64,000 bases of DNA from Morinoia aosen (Eukaryota; Arthropoda; Malacostraca; Amphipoda; Talitridae): assembly GCA_030386875.1 (NCBI GenBank), contig CM059559.1, positions 68,276,392-68,340,391 of the forward strand, given 5' to 3'. The position numbers were made by a program, and so were the translations under genes. Under the pieces are notes generated by a model. It was given only the letters and a program-made list of their open reading frames with translations, was not told where the DNA came from and ran no database searches. Of this stretch, positions 1 through 11,452 are shown piece after piece; positions within the stretch are counted from its first letter, which is position 1, and every line of letters starts with the position of its first letter.

Positions 1-616
1 AAATCAGCATGTCTATTATAGCATAAATCAGCATGTCTATTGTAGCATAAATCAGCATGTCTATTGTAGCATAAATCAGCATGTCTATTGTAGCATAAAT
101 CAGCATGTCTATTGTAGCATAAATCAGCATGTCTATTGTAGCATAAATCAGCATGTCTATTGTAGCATAAATCAGCATGTCTATTGTAGCATAAATCAGC
201 ATGTCTATTGTAGCATAAATCAGCATGTCTATTGTAGCATAAATCAGCATGTCTATTTTAGCATAAATCAGCATGTCTATTGTAGCACAAATCAGCATGT
301 CTATTATAGCATAAATCAGCATGTCTATTGTAGCATAAATCAGCATGTCTATTGTAGCATAAATCAGCATGTCTATTGTAGCATAAATCAGCATGTCTAT
401 TGTAGCATAAATCAGCATGTCTATTGTAGCATAAATCAGCATGTCTATTGTAGCACAAATCAGCATGTCTATTATAGCATAAATCAGCATGTCTATTGTA
501 GCACAAATCAGCATGTCTATTGTAGCATAAATCAGCATGTCTATTGTAGCATAAATCAGCATGTCTATTGTAGCATAAATCAGCATGTCTATTGTAGCAT
601 AAATCAGCATGTCTAT
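1..616. repeat. 24-bp minisatellite array
   Basis: About 25 head-to-tail copies of a 24-bp unit containing cagcatgtctattgtagcat, with only a few single-base variants (attata, attttt, gcacaaat). The array is cut by the left window edge and ends at a unique sequence (ctataggagatcac). Because 24 is a multiple of three, one minus-strand frame stays open and reads a repeated NRHADLCY octapeptide; nothing suggests that it is translated. Confidence 0.95.
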
Positions 617-1302
617 AGGAGATCACATCAGCAAAATAATCCATCAATCTGGCCATGAATCCGCTTGGCTGTAAAATGAATTAGAGAGTGACAAAATTAG
701 CAATTGACCCCAAAATATTTGGAGATCCATCTTGCTCCAATTGATCCTCATCAAGTGGATTGTGAAGTGAGCAACCCACCCTCATACATGGCCGACGCCT
801 ACATCTGGGTCCCGCAGTGAAGTTTACAAATTTGCTATGCGTCTAATGAAGTGTCTCTCTCAAAAGCTGAGTGGTTTGTGAATGTCTGCGTTATTACTTG
901 ATACTCAGGATCTTTTGTGTCTTTATTGTCCTTTGTAAGTTAGGAAGAATAGATGAGATGATGAGACTGTTTACAAATGATATTGAATGCTTAACCTTGA
1001 ATATACGGCTCTGGCTTCACGCTTATAGAAGATAATTACTTGACCATAATGAGATTTTATAGATAATGGATTTATATGAAATCACAACATTGTTTTGCCC
1101 AAATATTGGGCTGATGGCAGTCATATAATCCCTATAAGAATATGATACGGTCGAATGAACGCCAATTCCGATAACGATACATCACATTGAGATAATTTAC
1201 GGAGAGCTTTGACAATAATGCGACTTAAGTACGATTATCAAGAGGAGGTTATTGTAAATTACAATAGAGTGGCATTTGTGCAATGAAAACTACCATAACA
1301 AT
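617..1302. other. Unassigned AT-rich spacer
   Basis: There is no open frame of note and no repeat match within the window. It separates the 24-bp array from the first composite element. The last 100 bases before the satellite are probably the left flank of that insertion, but I could not define a target duplication. Confidence 0.5.
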
Positions 1303-1520
1303 CTGCCACTAGCTACTGCGTCTGCAGGTGTTGTCTGCCACTAGTTACTGCGTCTGCAGGTGTTGTCTGCCACTAGTTACTGCGTCTGCAGGTGTTGTTT
1401 GCCTCTAGTTACTGCGTCTGCAGGTGTTGTCTGCCTCTAGTTACTGCGTCTGCAGGTGTTTTCTGCCACTAGTTACTGCGTCTGCAGGTGTTGTCTGCCA
1501 CTAGTTACTGCGTCTGCAGA
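1303..1520 (+). repeat. satA, 32-bp satellite, left end of copy I
   Basis: About seven copies of a 32-bp unit whose core is actagttactgcgtctgcag. Every unit carries an ACTAGT and a CTGCAG palindrome. A 35-bp variant (tgttgttgtctgcc in place of tgttgtctgcc) appears in other arrays. Short open frames across it are by-products of the repeat. Confidence 0.95.
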
Positions 1521-2231
1521 CGTGTTCACAGCAATGTCCCCACCACCATCAGCTAATGTCTCATTACCTACGGCTAAACGATGCAATTTTGTATATTCAG
1601 GCAGTAAGCTGCTTAGTAAAAATGGCGGCGTGCTTACAAAAACTGACCTCAGGTGTGTGCTTGGAGGTCAATTATCTCAGATGACTACGTAACGCAACCT
1701 TTACAGATATACTTATCAATACTGAGCAATTCAGAATGTAATATCAACTGCCCTAATTTACGTACCATACAGACTGTCCACAGAATGAGGCGCCGCGGGC
1801 GGCTACAAAATTTTTACGGTAATCGAAAACATTTACTCTAAATTTGTTTAACGCGCGAGTGCTCGAACCGTGTCTAAATGCCGTATATTTATTCGAGAAA
1901 TGAAAATATTAACCCGACAATGTTTTGTGTTATCAATGTTTCTGAAATTCTAATCTTTAGGAGGCTAAACGAATTTGTTTCTAGCAACTTTATCAGCATA
2001 TTCTTTTACGTTCACACAAAATTAGTCACATATATATGTTTTCTTTCGAGGCTAACTGATTTATTTTTATGATCAGTCGTTGGAATTAAATGGAAGGAAT
2101 TTTCACTGCACTTCTCAATTCCACTGAACAACAACATGCTGACTTCCACTGTCGATGCTATATCGCTTTTTACATTTACATAAATGTAAATATCAATACG
2201 TTACCGTTTTGTTCTTATTGTTACGTTGTGG
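1521..2231 (+). repeat. Arm A1 (composite element), copy I left
   Basis: A ~0.7-kb segment beginning after acgtgttcacagcaatgtcc and running to ttattgttacgttgtgg. The same segment occurs at 11843 and 22669 (plus) and 4571, 14069 and 27281 (minus). Recognisable landmarks are ggctaaacgatgcaattttg, cagtaagctgcttagtaaaa, gaggcgccgcg and, near the inner end, the palindrome acatttacataaatgtaaat. No coding potential is visible. Confidence 0.9.
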
Positions 2232-2757
2232 TGTTGTTATGGTGCTGGTGTTATGGTGCTGGTGTTATGGTGCTGGTGTTATGGCGCTGGTGTTATGGTG
2301 CTGGTGTTATGGTGCTGGTGTTATGGCGCTGGTGTACTGGCGCTGGTGTTATGGTGCTGGTGTTATGGCGCTGGTGTAATGGTGCTGGTGTTATGGTGCT
2401 GGTGTTATGGTGCTGGTGTTATGGTGCTGGTGTTATGGCGCTGGTGTTATGGTGCTGGTGTTATGGCGCTGGTGTTATGGTGCTATTGTTATGGTGCTGG
2501 TGTTATGGTGCTGGTGTTTTGGTGCTGGTTTTATGGGGCTGGTGTTATGGTGCTGGTGTTATGGCGCTGGTGTTATGCTGCTGGTGTTATGGTGCTGGTG
2601 TTATGGTGCTGGTGTTATGGCGCTGGTGTTATGCTGCTGGTGTTATGGTGCTGGTGTTATGGAGCTGGTGTTATGGTGCTGGTGTTATGGCGCTGGTGTT
2701 ATGCTGCTGGTGTTATGGTGCTGGTGTCATGGGGCTGGTGTTGTTCTCGTGCTGGTG
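2232..2757 (+). repeat. 14-bp satellite in the satB position
   Basis: About 36 copies of the 14-bp unit ttatggtgctggtg with C/G variants (atggcgctgg, atgctgctgg). It sits where the other copies carry the 17-bp satB or its central hairpin. The 14-bp unit looks like a shortened satB unit (ggtgctggtgtaggtac). All three forward frames stay open because the unit has no stop, giving spurious Leu/Trp/Cys/Gly-rich frames. Confidence 0.92.
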
Positions 2758-3515
2758 AAGGAACAGGAATGTAGCTCTGTACATTCACAAGCACCAAAAT
2801 TTCAATGAACATGTAAAAAACGTAAGAAAACTGATTTAAACAGAAAAAAAAACAGAAAAAGTGAGAATAAAGCAAATAGCATCAACAATGAGAGGCGGCA
2901 TGTTGTCCTACGGAACATTTCTCGCGTGGTCGAACGACTCCACCAGAAAATGAATTAGTTACCGTTGTTAGCCAAAACAACAAATGCACATTGAAAAGAA
3001 ATTTCTTCAATTTGAAATGAATAAATAGCATTGAAAACAAATAATGAATGAATTCATTTCATGTGAAATTTGAATTTTATTGAATAAATAATGTTTTACG
3101 TTCATTATTTGACTTTACAATATTATACTTGATTAATTAGTAAGAGCGTCAACTGTTTCACGCACCTTAAACGGGATGGTAAAGATTTAAGTATACCTGT
3201 AAGATATCTGAAAGTCAGGTTAGACCTGTAATATCGATGCGTGCAAGTTGTTGAGCATTAGCCCTATGAGAGGAGTGGTCTCTGCTAGGTTTAAAGGAGC
3301 TTTCAAAAAGATATTCGTTTGAGTTAGAGTAATTTAGGTTAGGAAACTTGACTTTCTGAACACAAATCTGTGGTCAGTTACTGCCAGCACGCCGAAATTT
3401 TCCTATACAGCTTACTCTATGAATATACAAAACTGCATCGTTTAGCCGTAGGCAATGAGACATACAAGATGATTATGAAAATATTAGTTAACTATGACAC
3501 AATTGCCGTGAACAC
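2758..3515 (+). repeat. A2 segment (composite core), copy I
   Basis: It matches 25212-25825 (plus), the reverse strand of 13006-14016, and more distantly 29060-30720. Landmarks are gaggcggcatgttg, gagaggagtggtctctgcta, cttgactttctgaacacaaa and gccagcacgccgaaattttc. Its outer ~150 bases are a diverged inverted copy of arm A1 (both contain ggctaaacgatgcaattttg), so the core carries a second, older version of the terminal arm. Confidence 0.85.
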
Positions 3516-3780
3516 ACCAGCAGACGCAGTAACTAGTGGCAGACAACAACACCTGCAGACGCAGTAACTGGTGGCAGACAACAACACCTGCAGCATAGTA
3601 ACTAGTGACAAACACCCACCGGTCCAGGACGCACCACCAAGAAGAAACGCTCTTACCTGGCTAGAGCACATGAGAGTAGCCGATATCTGCTCACCAAAAT
3701 TATTGACATCACACATAATTATAGATATCTGACAAGCGGGTCACCTGAATTTGGTCATTCGAAATTGGCGTCAACAAAAT
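3516..3780 (+). repeat. Short inverted satA plus unit C, copy I
   Basis: Two to three inverted satA units (3516-3608) are followed by unit C, marked by ccaccggtccaggacgcacc, agaaacgctcttacctggct and gagagtagccgatatctgct. C recurs at 25876-26072 (plus) and 12753-12948 (minus), always next to short satA. In those two copies C runs directly into satB; here it breaks off near 3780. Confidence 0.85.
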
Positions 3781-4091
3781 GCACAAACTTGCACACTCAA
3801 TATAACAACTGACAAACATTAAGGTCACCAATTTGATTCAAAATGGCTTTTCAATTGTTCATTATATCATTTAGTGAAAATTTGAGTCATGTGACATCAA
3901 AATTGCCCATACGGCATTGAAATAACTGTTTTACGTTTTCGAAGACTAACTATGGGAATTTGATTTGTGTTTAAAATATGATATTTTAAAGAGCTTTGTT
4001 TCCCTTCTCATCACCCGAACCTATCATTTCGCTCAATCATGATCAGTGTTGTTTAGCGGTGTATTTATTGGTGCCCTTGTGATACTTGAAC

Positions 4092-4265
4092 CCAGGTTTG
4101 GGACGTCCGCTACTCCAGGTTTGGGACATCCGCTACTCCAGATTTAGGACATCCTCTACTCCAGGCTTAGGACAACCGCTACTCCAGGTTTAGTACATCC
4201 GCTACTCCAGGTTTAAGACATCCGCTACTCCAGGTTTAGGACATCCGCCACTCCAGGTTTAGGAT
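4092..4265 (+). repeat. 23-bp minisatellite
   Basis: About seven to eight imperfect copies of a 23-bp unit containing ccaggtttaggacatccgct. It lies in the segment private to copy I between units C and D and is found nowhere else in the window. Confidence 0.9.
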
Positions 4266-4289
4266 CACCAACCTCCATGTTCTGGGTTA

Positions 4290-4570
4290 GGGCATTATGA
4301 GTGAGAAGAAATTTTACTATTGATTTCCGTTTCATGTTATTTACAGCAGTAATGCAGTAATTGCTGTTATTTTTATTTGTACGATATTTTCGTGATTATC
4401 ATTCCCCAAGCAACTCACAGCTTCCCCAACCAAACTTGACCTCCCCAGCGCGTGTGCAGCATGTGAGTATTCGGGATGTGAGGGGGGAGGGGGGGTAGGT
4501 GGTGGGTCCTGTTTGACGTGGTGTTACACCAGCACCGTACCTACACCGGCACCGTACCTACACCAGCACC
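4290..4570 (+). repeat. Unit D with short satB
   Basis: Unit D (ggcattatgagtgagaag to ggtgggtcctgtttgacgtg) leads into two to three satB units (caccagcaccgtaccta). A second D lies at 6508-7787, split by a 1.04-kb insertion. The join of D to satB (gggtcctg...gtgttacacc) is almost the same as the join of C to satB, so C and D are alternative left neighbours of this satellite. Confidence 0.8.
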
Positions 4571-5306
4571 AAAACAATAAATACCACAACGTAACAATAA
4601 GAACAAAACGGTAGTGTATTGATATTTACATTTAAGTAAATGCAAGAAGCGATATAGCATCAACAGTGGAAGTCAGCATGTTGTTGGTTCAGTGGAATTG
4701 AGAAGTAAAGTAAAACAGTAAAAAAATTCATTCCTTGTGATTGCAAAGACATGTCATAAATATAAATTAGTTAGCCTTTCGAAATGATTCAATTTTGTGA
4801 GTAATATTGTGTGAATAAAACAGAATATGCTTATTAATTCAATACATTCAAATTCTTTTAGGTGCCCAAATTAGAATTTCAGACTAATCGATATTACAGA
4901 ACATTGTCAGGTTAATATTTTCACTTCTCAAATGAATATACGTCAACTAGACCGGATTCGAGCTTTCGCGCGGTTTGGTAGGTTTCGTGAAGTCGTAGTG
5001 TAATTATCATTAAAATTTTTACAGCCGCTCGCGGCGCCTCACGCTCTCAACATTCTGTACGTCATGTATGGTTATGCAGAATTTATTACATTCTGAATTG
5101 CTCAGTATTGTAAAAAATCTGCATGGTATGAGTTACGTTATGTCATTATGTCATGATAACTGACTTCCAAGCACACACCTGAGGTCAGTTTATGTAAGCA
5201 CGCCGCCATTTTTACTAAGCAGCTTAATGCCTGAATATACAAAATTGCATCGTTTAGCCGTAGGTAATGAGACATTAGCTGATGGTGGCGGAAATATGGC
5301 ATTAAA
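4571..5306 (-). repeat. Arm A1 inverted, copy I right
   Basis: Reverse-complement copy of A1, from ataaataccacaacgtaaca to gctgatggtggcggaaatat. The satA array expected outside it is absent and the sequence changes to unrelated DNA at about 5307. Confidence 0.88.
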
Positions 5307-5714
5307 CAAGTAGTTTCATGTTCCGACCGACGTGAAAGTACAATATATCAAAATATATTGAGATGATCAAATATTTGACAAGGTCTATAGAGAAAATTAG
5401 CTGATCCGAAGAAAATAAAGTGGGTGGTGATGAGCGATGTTTTGGTTCGAAAGAAGGTTGCGTCGGAGACTTGGCGAGAAGTATCGGAGCCGCTTTCGTG
5501 ACTCGAGTTGCTAACCAAGCCCAGGCATATAATATCATAACCCACGCATGTCATAAATTCAATTTGATAAATAAATATTATAATAAATAAAGCAATGATA
5601 TTCAATTTTAAAATAACAGCAATTATGTACGTATGAATTGATTCGCCTACATTTTTCTTAATTTGATTTAGAACAGTTTCCAAAATATTGTCAATACGTA
5701 GAAAATAAAGCGTG
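5307..5714. other. Unassigned AT-rich sequence
   Basis: No recognisable feature. Short minus-strand open frames here (5302-5683) show no family resemblance. Confidence 0.4.
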
Positions 5715-6175
5715 AACGGTAACTTAAATATTTACCAAAATGTTGTGTGTTTTTCCATCCGTGTTTTTATGGGATACAAAAAATCTTTCACGTTGACTCG
5801 CATTGTGAGCCCCAATGATGTATTGAGTGTTTTTATACCGCTGCTGCTATCTTTAATTCTGTGTATGATCTACTGCAGGGCTGTTCATTGTATCATCATT
5901 ACTTATTGTCATTAACTATTGTCCAAGAAAGTTATTAGTTAACGATTTTACAATTACTCTTAAAATCATTATGATGGTTAGAATAATGAATATAACTACA
6001 ATAATTGCAATCCAAACTTCAGATAAGGCTACCATCTCAATTTTCCTGTTTTTCCATGAGCTTTTCAATAATTAAATTCGCTGTCGACATCACAGAATCA
6101 TACGCTGCCTAACCTAAACCTACGCCCGCATACTTTGCCAGGCTGTTACCGATCCCCTTAACTGCAACTTCTTAT
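5715..6175 (+). repeat. Dispersed repeat E, copy 1
   Basis: A ~460-bp sequence shared with 17790-18225 at clearly diverged identity. Shared landmarks are tctgtgtatgatcta, gctgtcgacatcacagaa and acgctgcctaacctaaacct. No terminal repeats or coding region were found, so its class is unknown. Confidence 0.75.
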
Positions 6176-6507
6176 TCCTCAATGATTTCTTTGTATAAGA
6201 AATTTCCTTTCACTTATTACATACAAGACCTGTTCAAGCTCTTTACCCACTCTATTCAAACCTTCCCTCACCTCACGATTTTTGCCCTGCTCTAAAATAG
6301 AAATGGGCATTAAACAAATTCTACATACCACACGGATGACTTTCGAACGGAAATTTCTGTACGGAAGACATGCACAGCATTTACTGACGGGGCTGGCGCG
6401 TGTCTCCACATTTCTCATCATACAGGGAACATTTTTGAACAACCATTGCTAATTGTTGCTTAATGTTCGGTAGCATAACATTCAGGACAAAGAAGAAAAT
6501 AAGTAAT
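6176..6507. other. Unassigned spacer
   Basis: No supported feature. A short minus-strand open frame (6179-6442) has no recognisable motif. Confidence 0.4.
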
Positions 6508-7787
6508 GAGAAGAGAAGGCATTATGAGTGAAAAGAAATTTTACTATAAATTTCCGTTTCATCTTATTTACAGCAGTAATGCAGTAATTCCCAGGTAGCA
6601 AGAAATTATTAGGCCAATATTGGGTTGATAATTTTTTATTGACCTGATATTGGAATCTTGGATTACAATATTAGGCTAATAACAAGACAATATCGAAAAA
6701 ATATATAGTTATTTATGATATCAACTTGTTATTGGGACAATGTAGTAAATAGTTTTATTTCTAATATTAAACTTACAGTGTATATATATATGTACGATAT
6801 TCATATAAGTGGAAACTATCTCATAATAACCAAAATTCTCGCAATTTAATAAAATTTGTTAAAATATAAATTATTATTGCCCAAATATTGGGTTGATATT
6901 GTACGCAAATAATATGGAGTAATTTGTTTAAGGAAACACCTCAATATCAAGTCAATAGTGACACAGTAATTAGCTGATACTGGGTTAAAAATAAGTTATT
7001 ATTGGGACAATATATTCTACCAATATCCACTTGATGTCAGAAAATAAGTATTGGGCCTGTAGTACCCTACCTTAGTTACCCCTCAAACTTAGTTCTACTC
7101 CATTTGTGTTCAGTAATACTAATACGTGTAAATGTAAAATTATCAAAAAGTAAAGTGGAAATAAGTTACGTATGCTTAATAGACACTTTAAGAGATGTTC
7201 GAGCTTACAAATAAGGTGGGGGATTTATTCACCGCAGTTGAAACTCGGTTGCTAAGGAAGCAACAGCTCCAGGCTTTACATGCCTATATATTTCTTAGGA
7301 ACACTTCAATGTGAAGTTCAGAGCGACAGAATATTTAGCATTGGGATAGAGAAATTATCATTATCGGTGGCATATGTTTTAGAAATATCAACCTATCAGG
7401 AATTGAGTATTAACCAATGTTTTTGTAGGGAACACTTCATTATCAAGTCAATATTGACACAATACTTAGTTGATATTGGGTTGATGATAATATTGTTATT
7501 GGGCCAATATATTTTTCTAATATCAACCGAATTTTCCAAAATAAGATATTGCCCCAATGTTCAATTTGAATATCCAGTCAATATTGAGACTGTATATTGG
7601 CTCAATATTAGGTCAATAAATTTTGATACCTGGGTTGATGTTATTTTTATTTGTACGATATTTTCGTGATTATCATTCCCCAAGCAACTCACATCTTCCC
7701 CAACCCCAACCTCCCCAGTGCGTGTGCAGCAGGTGAGTGTTGGGGAGGTGGGGGGTAGGTGGTGGGTCCGGTCCGACGTGGTGTTAC
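6508..7787 (+). repeat. Unit D, interrupted
   Basis: Unit D lies in two halves, 6508-6589 and 7635-7787. The intact D at 4290-4526 shows what the uninterrupted sequence looks like (cagtaattgctgttattttt), which dates the 1.04-kb insertion after the duplication of D. Confidence 0.8.
6590..7634 (+). mobile_element. CCCAGGTA element, copy 1 (1,045 bp)
   Basis: The element starts CCCAGGTAGC and ends ATACCTGGG, an 8-bp perfect terminal inverted repeat. The interior is AT-rich with many degenerate copies of ccaatattgggttgata. A near-identical partner lies at 29271-30310. Against the unoccupied D repeat, the extra sequence is the element plus a trailing TT, so any target duplication is at most 2 bp. 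No transposase is visible, so it is a non-autonomous element of unknown superfamily. Confidence 0.8.
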
Positions 7788-8224
7788 CCCAGCTCCGTAC
7801 CTACACCAGCACCGTACCTACACCAGCACCGTACCTACACCACCACCGTACCTACACCAGCACCGTACCTACACCAGCACCGTACCTACACCAGCACCGT
7901 ACCTACACCAGCACCGTACCTACACCAGCACCGTACCTACACCAGCACCGTACCTACACCAGCACCGTACCTACACCAGCACCGTACCTACACCAGCACC
8001 GTACCCACACCAGCACCTTACCTACACCAGCACCGTACCTACACCAGCACCGTACCTACACCAGCACCGTACCTACACCAGCACCGTACCTACCTACACC
8101 AGCAACGTACCTACACCAGCACCGTACCTACACCAGCACCGTACCTGCTCCAGCACCGTACCTACACCAGCACTGTACCTACACCAGCACCGTACCTACA
8201 CCAGCACCGTACCTACACCAGCAC
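7788..8224 (+). repeat. satB, 17-bp satellite
   Basis: About 25 copies of caccagcaccgtaccta. The 17-bp unit has no stop in any forward frame, so all three frames stay open and read the same 17-residue peptide cycle; these are not genes. Here satB follows unit D and is not followed by an A1 arm. Confidence 0.95.
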
Positions 8225-8416
8225 AATGATGTGGGGAAATACTTCACTCGGGGAGATTTGGGAAATACTTTATTCGAGGAAGTATGAAAATTTGGGAAAT
8301 ACTTTATTTCAGGAGATAATTCACCTTTGTTGGGAAATACTTTACTCGGGGAAATTTGGGAAATACTGTATTTGAGGAAAGACTTCACTTAAAAATACTT
8401 TACTTGGGGAAATACA
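8225..8416 (+). repeat. Degenerate gggaaatactt tandem repeat
   Basis: Imperfect repetition of gggaaatactttactcgggg with variable spacing directly after satB. Copies diverge strongly, so this is an old array. Confidence 0.7.
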
Positions 8417-10181
8417 ATATCTTGTTGAGCTAGGGACAGTGGACAGGATGCTGTAACCGCAGAACTCTACAAGAACGGCGTTGTTCTCAGGTTTCGACAT
8501 GAGTCTGGCTATAAATATGTCGAGCTCAAGTGGGTAGCGGTTCGACGAGAGGGCTGGCGCAGGCGTACACATAAACACACAAAACACATTTAGGCAACAC
8601 AACACAAGACACACACACAACACAAGCACACAACACACATGCGTTGCGTGGGAACGCCCGGACGATTCAGCTTCGAAGGGGAACACATCCCGCCGGCCAA
8701 TCAGCGCTCTGGAACGAATCAAGCGCATGGGTGTGTCAGAGAACGCACCAGTTACATTTCGGCAACCCGAAGCAGGCAAGATTTCCACCAATCCTAAGGG
8801 AAACACGTGATCTTTGCAAGGGAACAATCGCGAATGATCTGGAAAAGAAAACAAGCGAGAGTATATAAGCGGCGGACAAGTACATTCGAGAGGATTTTTC
8901 TTGAGTTATACAAGAAGGAGGTGTACGTGATCTGAGGGCACACCCAACGGAGCATTTCGGCCGCTGCCGGAATGCTTCCAACGTGAGCGGCAAAAATTTA
9001 AATATACGAGTAAAGTGAACGTCGAAGTGTCAAGAACAAATAATCTCTTTGAAGCATATTAGCACCGCGGCGATGTTCGTTGACGACCGCTCCACAACGA
9101 TTCTACGGAGGGAGATTCAAGAGATGTTTCGACTTCAACACCAAGATCGTAATAACTCCCACATGCAAGCAATAACTGCTCAATGACGAAGTTTGCAACG
9201 AGGCTACGCAGCAACGAGACCTTCAGAGTTCAATCTCCTTTGGCCCTCAAACGAGAGGTGCTCGATTTGGAGCGCTGGACGAGAGCAGCACCACTGAGGC
9301 GGCAGGCGGTACTCAATTTAGAGCGCTGAGCGGAAGTGACAACACTGAGGCAGCAGACCGGTGAGGATGGTCGGCATCGGATCAACTCTATGTGTATTCT
9401 TCAGGCAGTATTGGAACATATTAGGTCATCGAAATCTACATGCTGCAAGAAAGTGTAGCACGAAATAATTGGTTTATAGGACTCTGAAAATTATCCATGC
9501 AGTGAATTGCCAGTCAAGTAATAGGCGAAACAGTGTGCTCAAATTCAACGCGCTAAATTTCGTAAATGGCCCCTTTTCTGTATTAGGTGTCGAGTTATTG
9601 TTGGGCGTGCTAATTATGGAATTAAATTGTGTTTGCCATGATGTTGTGGACTTAGCAGGAGGATGTGTTTCGGTCACAAAGCAAGAGTCCAAATGGTACA
9701 TGATGCGAAGTGTTTACTAATTTTTGAACATCTTGTGGTAAGCAAAGTTCTTTGATTTTATATTGCATTATTTCCAAATGTTTCGTGTTCATGCTAGCCT
9801 ATTCATCGACTATGTTTCCTGATTTTGCACAGTGCGGAGAGTTATTTTGTCGTAATCCTGAAATTGTTGGGCTAGCGTTCATTGTGATTAGGAGAGCAAA
9901 CTTCTCGTTTTTGTGTGTCTCATTATGTTGCTCATGTTAACCCGCTCATTTTATGCTCATGTTGCTTTAACATTTCCCTGTGCTTTAATCATTGCATTGA
10001 AATATTTTGTGTGCTCGAATTTGAATCCACGTGATCGTAAAAATAAACCAATTTTAATCTTGAATCTTTCATTGTCCGTGCTTTTATGTAGTATTCACGC
10101 GAGCATAGAGGTGTACATTATATTTACTTGTGGGGGTTGAGACTCCTCCTACGTTACGTGCTAGACCAGCATTGTATCGTG
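8417..10181. other. Low-copy region with promoter-like segment
   Basis: GC content is higher at 8500-9400 than around it. The segment has a TATA box (8862) followed about 200 bases later by an ATG (9073) that opens only about 37 codons. The layout resembles the LTR and leader of a retroelement or an orphan promoter, but I found no second LTR and no recognisable gag. From 9400 to 10181 there is AT-rich DNA without recognisable content. Confidence 0.35.
8862..8870 (+). promoter_or_regulatory. Possible TATA box
   Basis: The sequence gagtatataagcggcgg has a good TATA consensus in locally GC-rich DNA, with acattcgagagg about 30 bases downstream as a possible start. A CCAAT motif lies about 160 bases upstream (ggccaatcagcgc). 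Transcription is inferred only. Confidence 0.25.
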
Positions 10182-11452
10182 ACAATGAGGAGGCTCGTCA
10201 CTTTGAGGCATGGTCCAATGATGAGGCTCGTAACATCAAGGAATGGCCCAATGAGGTGGCTTGTAACATTGAGTGGTGACCCAATGAGGAGGCTCGCAAC
10301 ATCGAGGCATGGCCCAATGAGGAGGCTCGTAAAATTGAGGCATGGCCCAATGAGGAGGCTCGTCACTTTGAGGCGTGGCCCAATGATGAGGCTCGTAACA
10401 TTGAGTCATGGCCCAATGAGGAGGCTCGTAACATTGAGGCATGGCCCAATGAGGAGGCTCGTCACTTTGAGGCGTGGCCTAATGATGAGGCTCGTAACAT
10501 TGAGTCATGGCCCAATGAGGAGGCTCGTAACATTGAGGCATGGCCCAATGAGGATCGAGGCTCGTCACTTTGAGGCGTGGCCCAATAATGAGGCTCGTAA
10601 CATCAAGGAATGGCCCAATGAGGTGGCTTGTAACATTGAGTGATGACCCAATGAGGAGGCTCGTAACATCGAGGCATGGCCCAATAAGGAAGCTCGTAAC
10701 ATTTAGGCATAGCCTAATGAGGAGGCTCGTAACATCAACGAATGGCCCAATGAGGAGGCTCGTTACATCGAGGAATTTGCCCAATGAGGTGGCTTGTAAC
10801 ATTGAGTGATGAACCAATGAGGAGGCTCGGAACATTGAGGCATGGCCCAATGAGGAGGCTCTTAACTTTGAGTCATGGCCCAATGAGGAGGCTTGTCACT
10901 TTGAGGCGTGGCCCAATGAGGAGGCTCGTAACATCAATGGCCCAATGAGGTGGCTTGTAACATTGAATGATGACCCAATGAGGAGGCTCGTAACATCGAG
11001 GCATGGCCCAATGAGGAAGCTCGTAGCATTTATGCATGGCCCAATGACTAGGCTCGTAACATTGAGTCATGGCCCAATGAGGAGGCTCGAACATTGAGGC
11101 ATGGCCCAATGAGAAGGCTCGTAACATCAAGGAAAGGCCCAATGAGGAGGCTCGTAACATCAAGGAATGGCCCAATGAGGTGGCTTATAACATTGAGTGA
11201 TGACCCAATGAGGAGGCTCGTAACATTGAGTCATGGCCCAATGAGGAGGCTCGTAACATTCAGGCATGGCCCAATGAGGAGGCTCGTAACATTGAGTCAT
11301 GGCTCAATGTGGAGGCTCGTAACATTGAGGCATGGCGCAATGAGGAGTCTCGTAACATTGAGGCATGGCCCAATGAGGAGGCTCGTAACATTGAGGCATG
11401 GCCCAATGAGGAGGCTCGTAACTTTGAGGAATGGCCCAATGAGGAAGCTCGT
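10182..11452 (+). repeat. 33-bp minisatellite array
   Basis: About 38 imperfect copies of a 33-bp unit containing cccaatgaggaggctcgtaa. The unit is 11 codons, so several frames remain open for long runs (NEEARNIEAWP in one plus frame, a PHWA-containing cycle on the minus strand), but stops and frameshifts recur and no start context or signal is convincing. It abuts satA of composite copy II without a spacer. Confidence 0.95.

Larger units (their letters stand above)
1303..5306 (+). mobile_element. Foldback-like composite element, copy I
   Basis: The order is satA (1303-1520), arm A1 (1521-2231), a 14-bp satellite in the satB position (2232-2757), A2 (2758-3515), short inverted satA (3516-3608), unit C (3609-3780), a private segment with a 23-bp array, unit D (4290-4526), two to three satB units (4527-4570) and inverted A1 (4571-5306). 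The terminal inverted satA present in copies II and III is missing on the right. The layout, inverted ends built from short tandem repeats, resembles Foldback transposons. No transposase is encoded, so movement would depend on an enzyme supplied from elsewhere. The assignment is inference from structure. Confidence 0.7.

Noticed and set aside
258..656. 132-codon frame with a repeated octapeptide on the minus strand
   Set aside because: Unit length is a multiple of three, so the frame stays open by chance; no other gene signal.
2090..2808. Open frames rich in Leu, Trp, Cys and Gly over the 14-bp array
   Set aside because: Same reason: a stop-free 14-bp unit read in three frames.
7718..8375. 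Long overlapping open frames in all three plus frames reading a Thr/Pro/Tyr/His-rich peptide
   Set aside because: The 17-bp satB unit has no stop in any frame; the frames are a property of the repeat, with no start context or flanking coding sequence.
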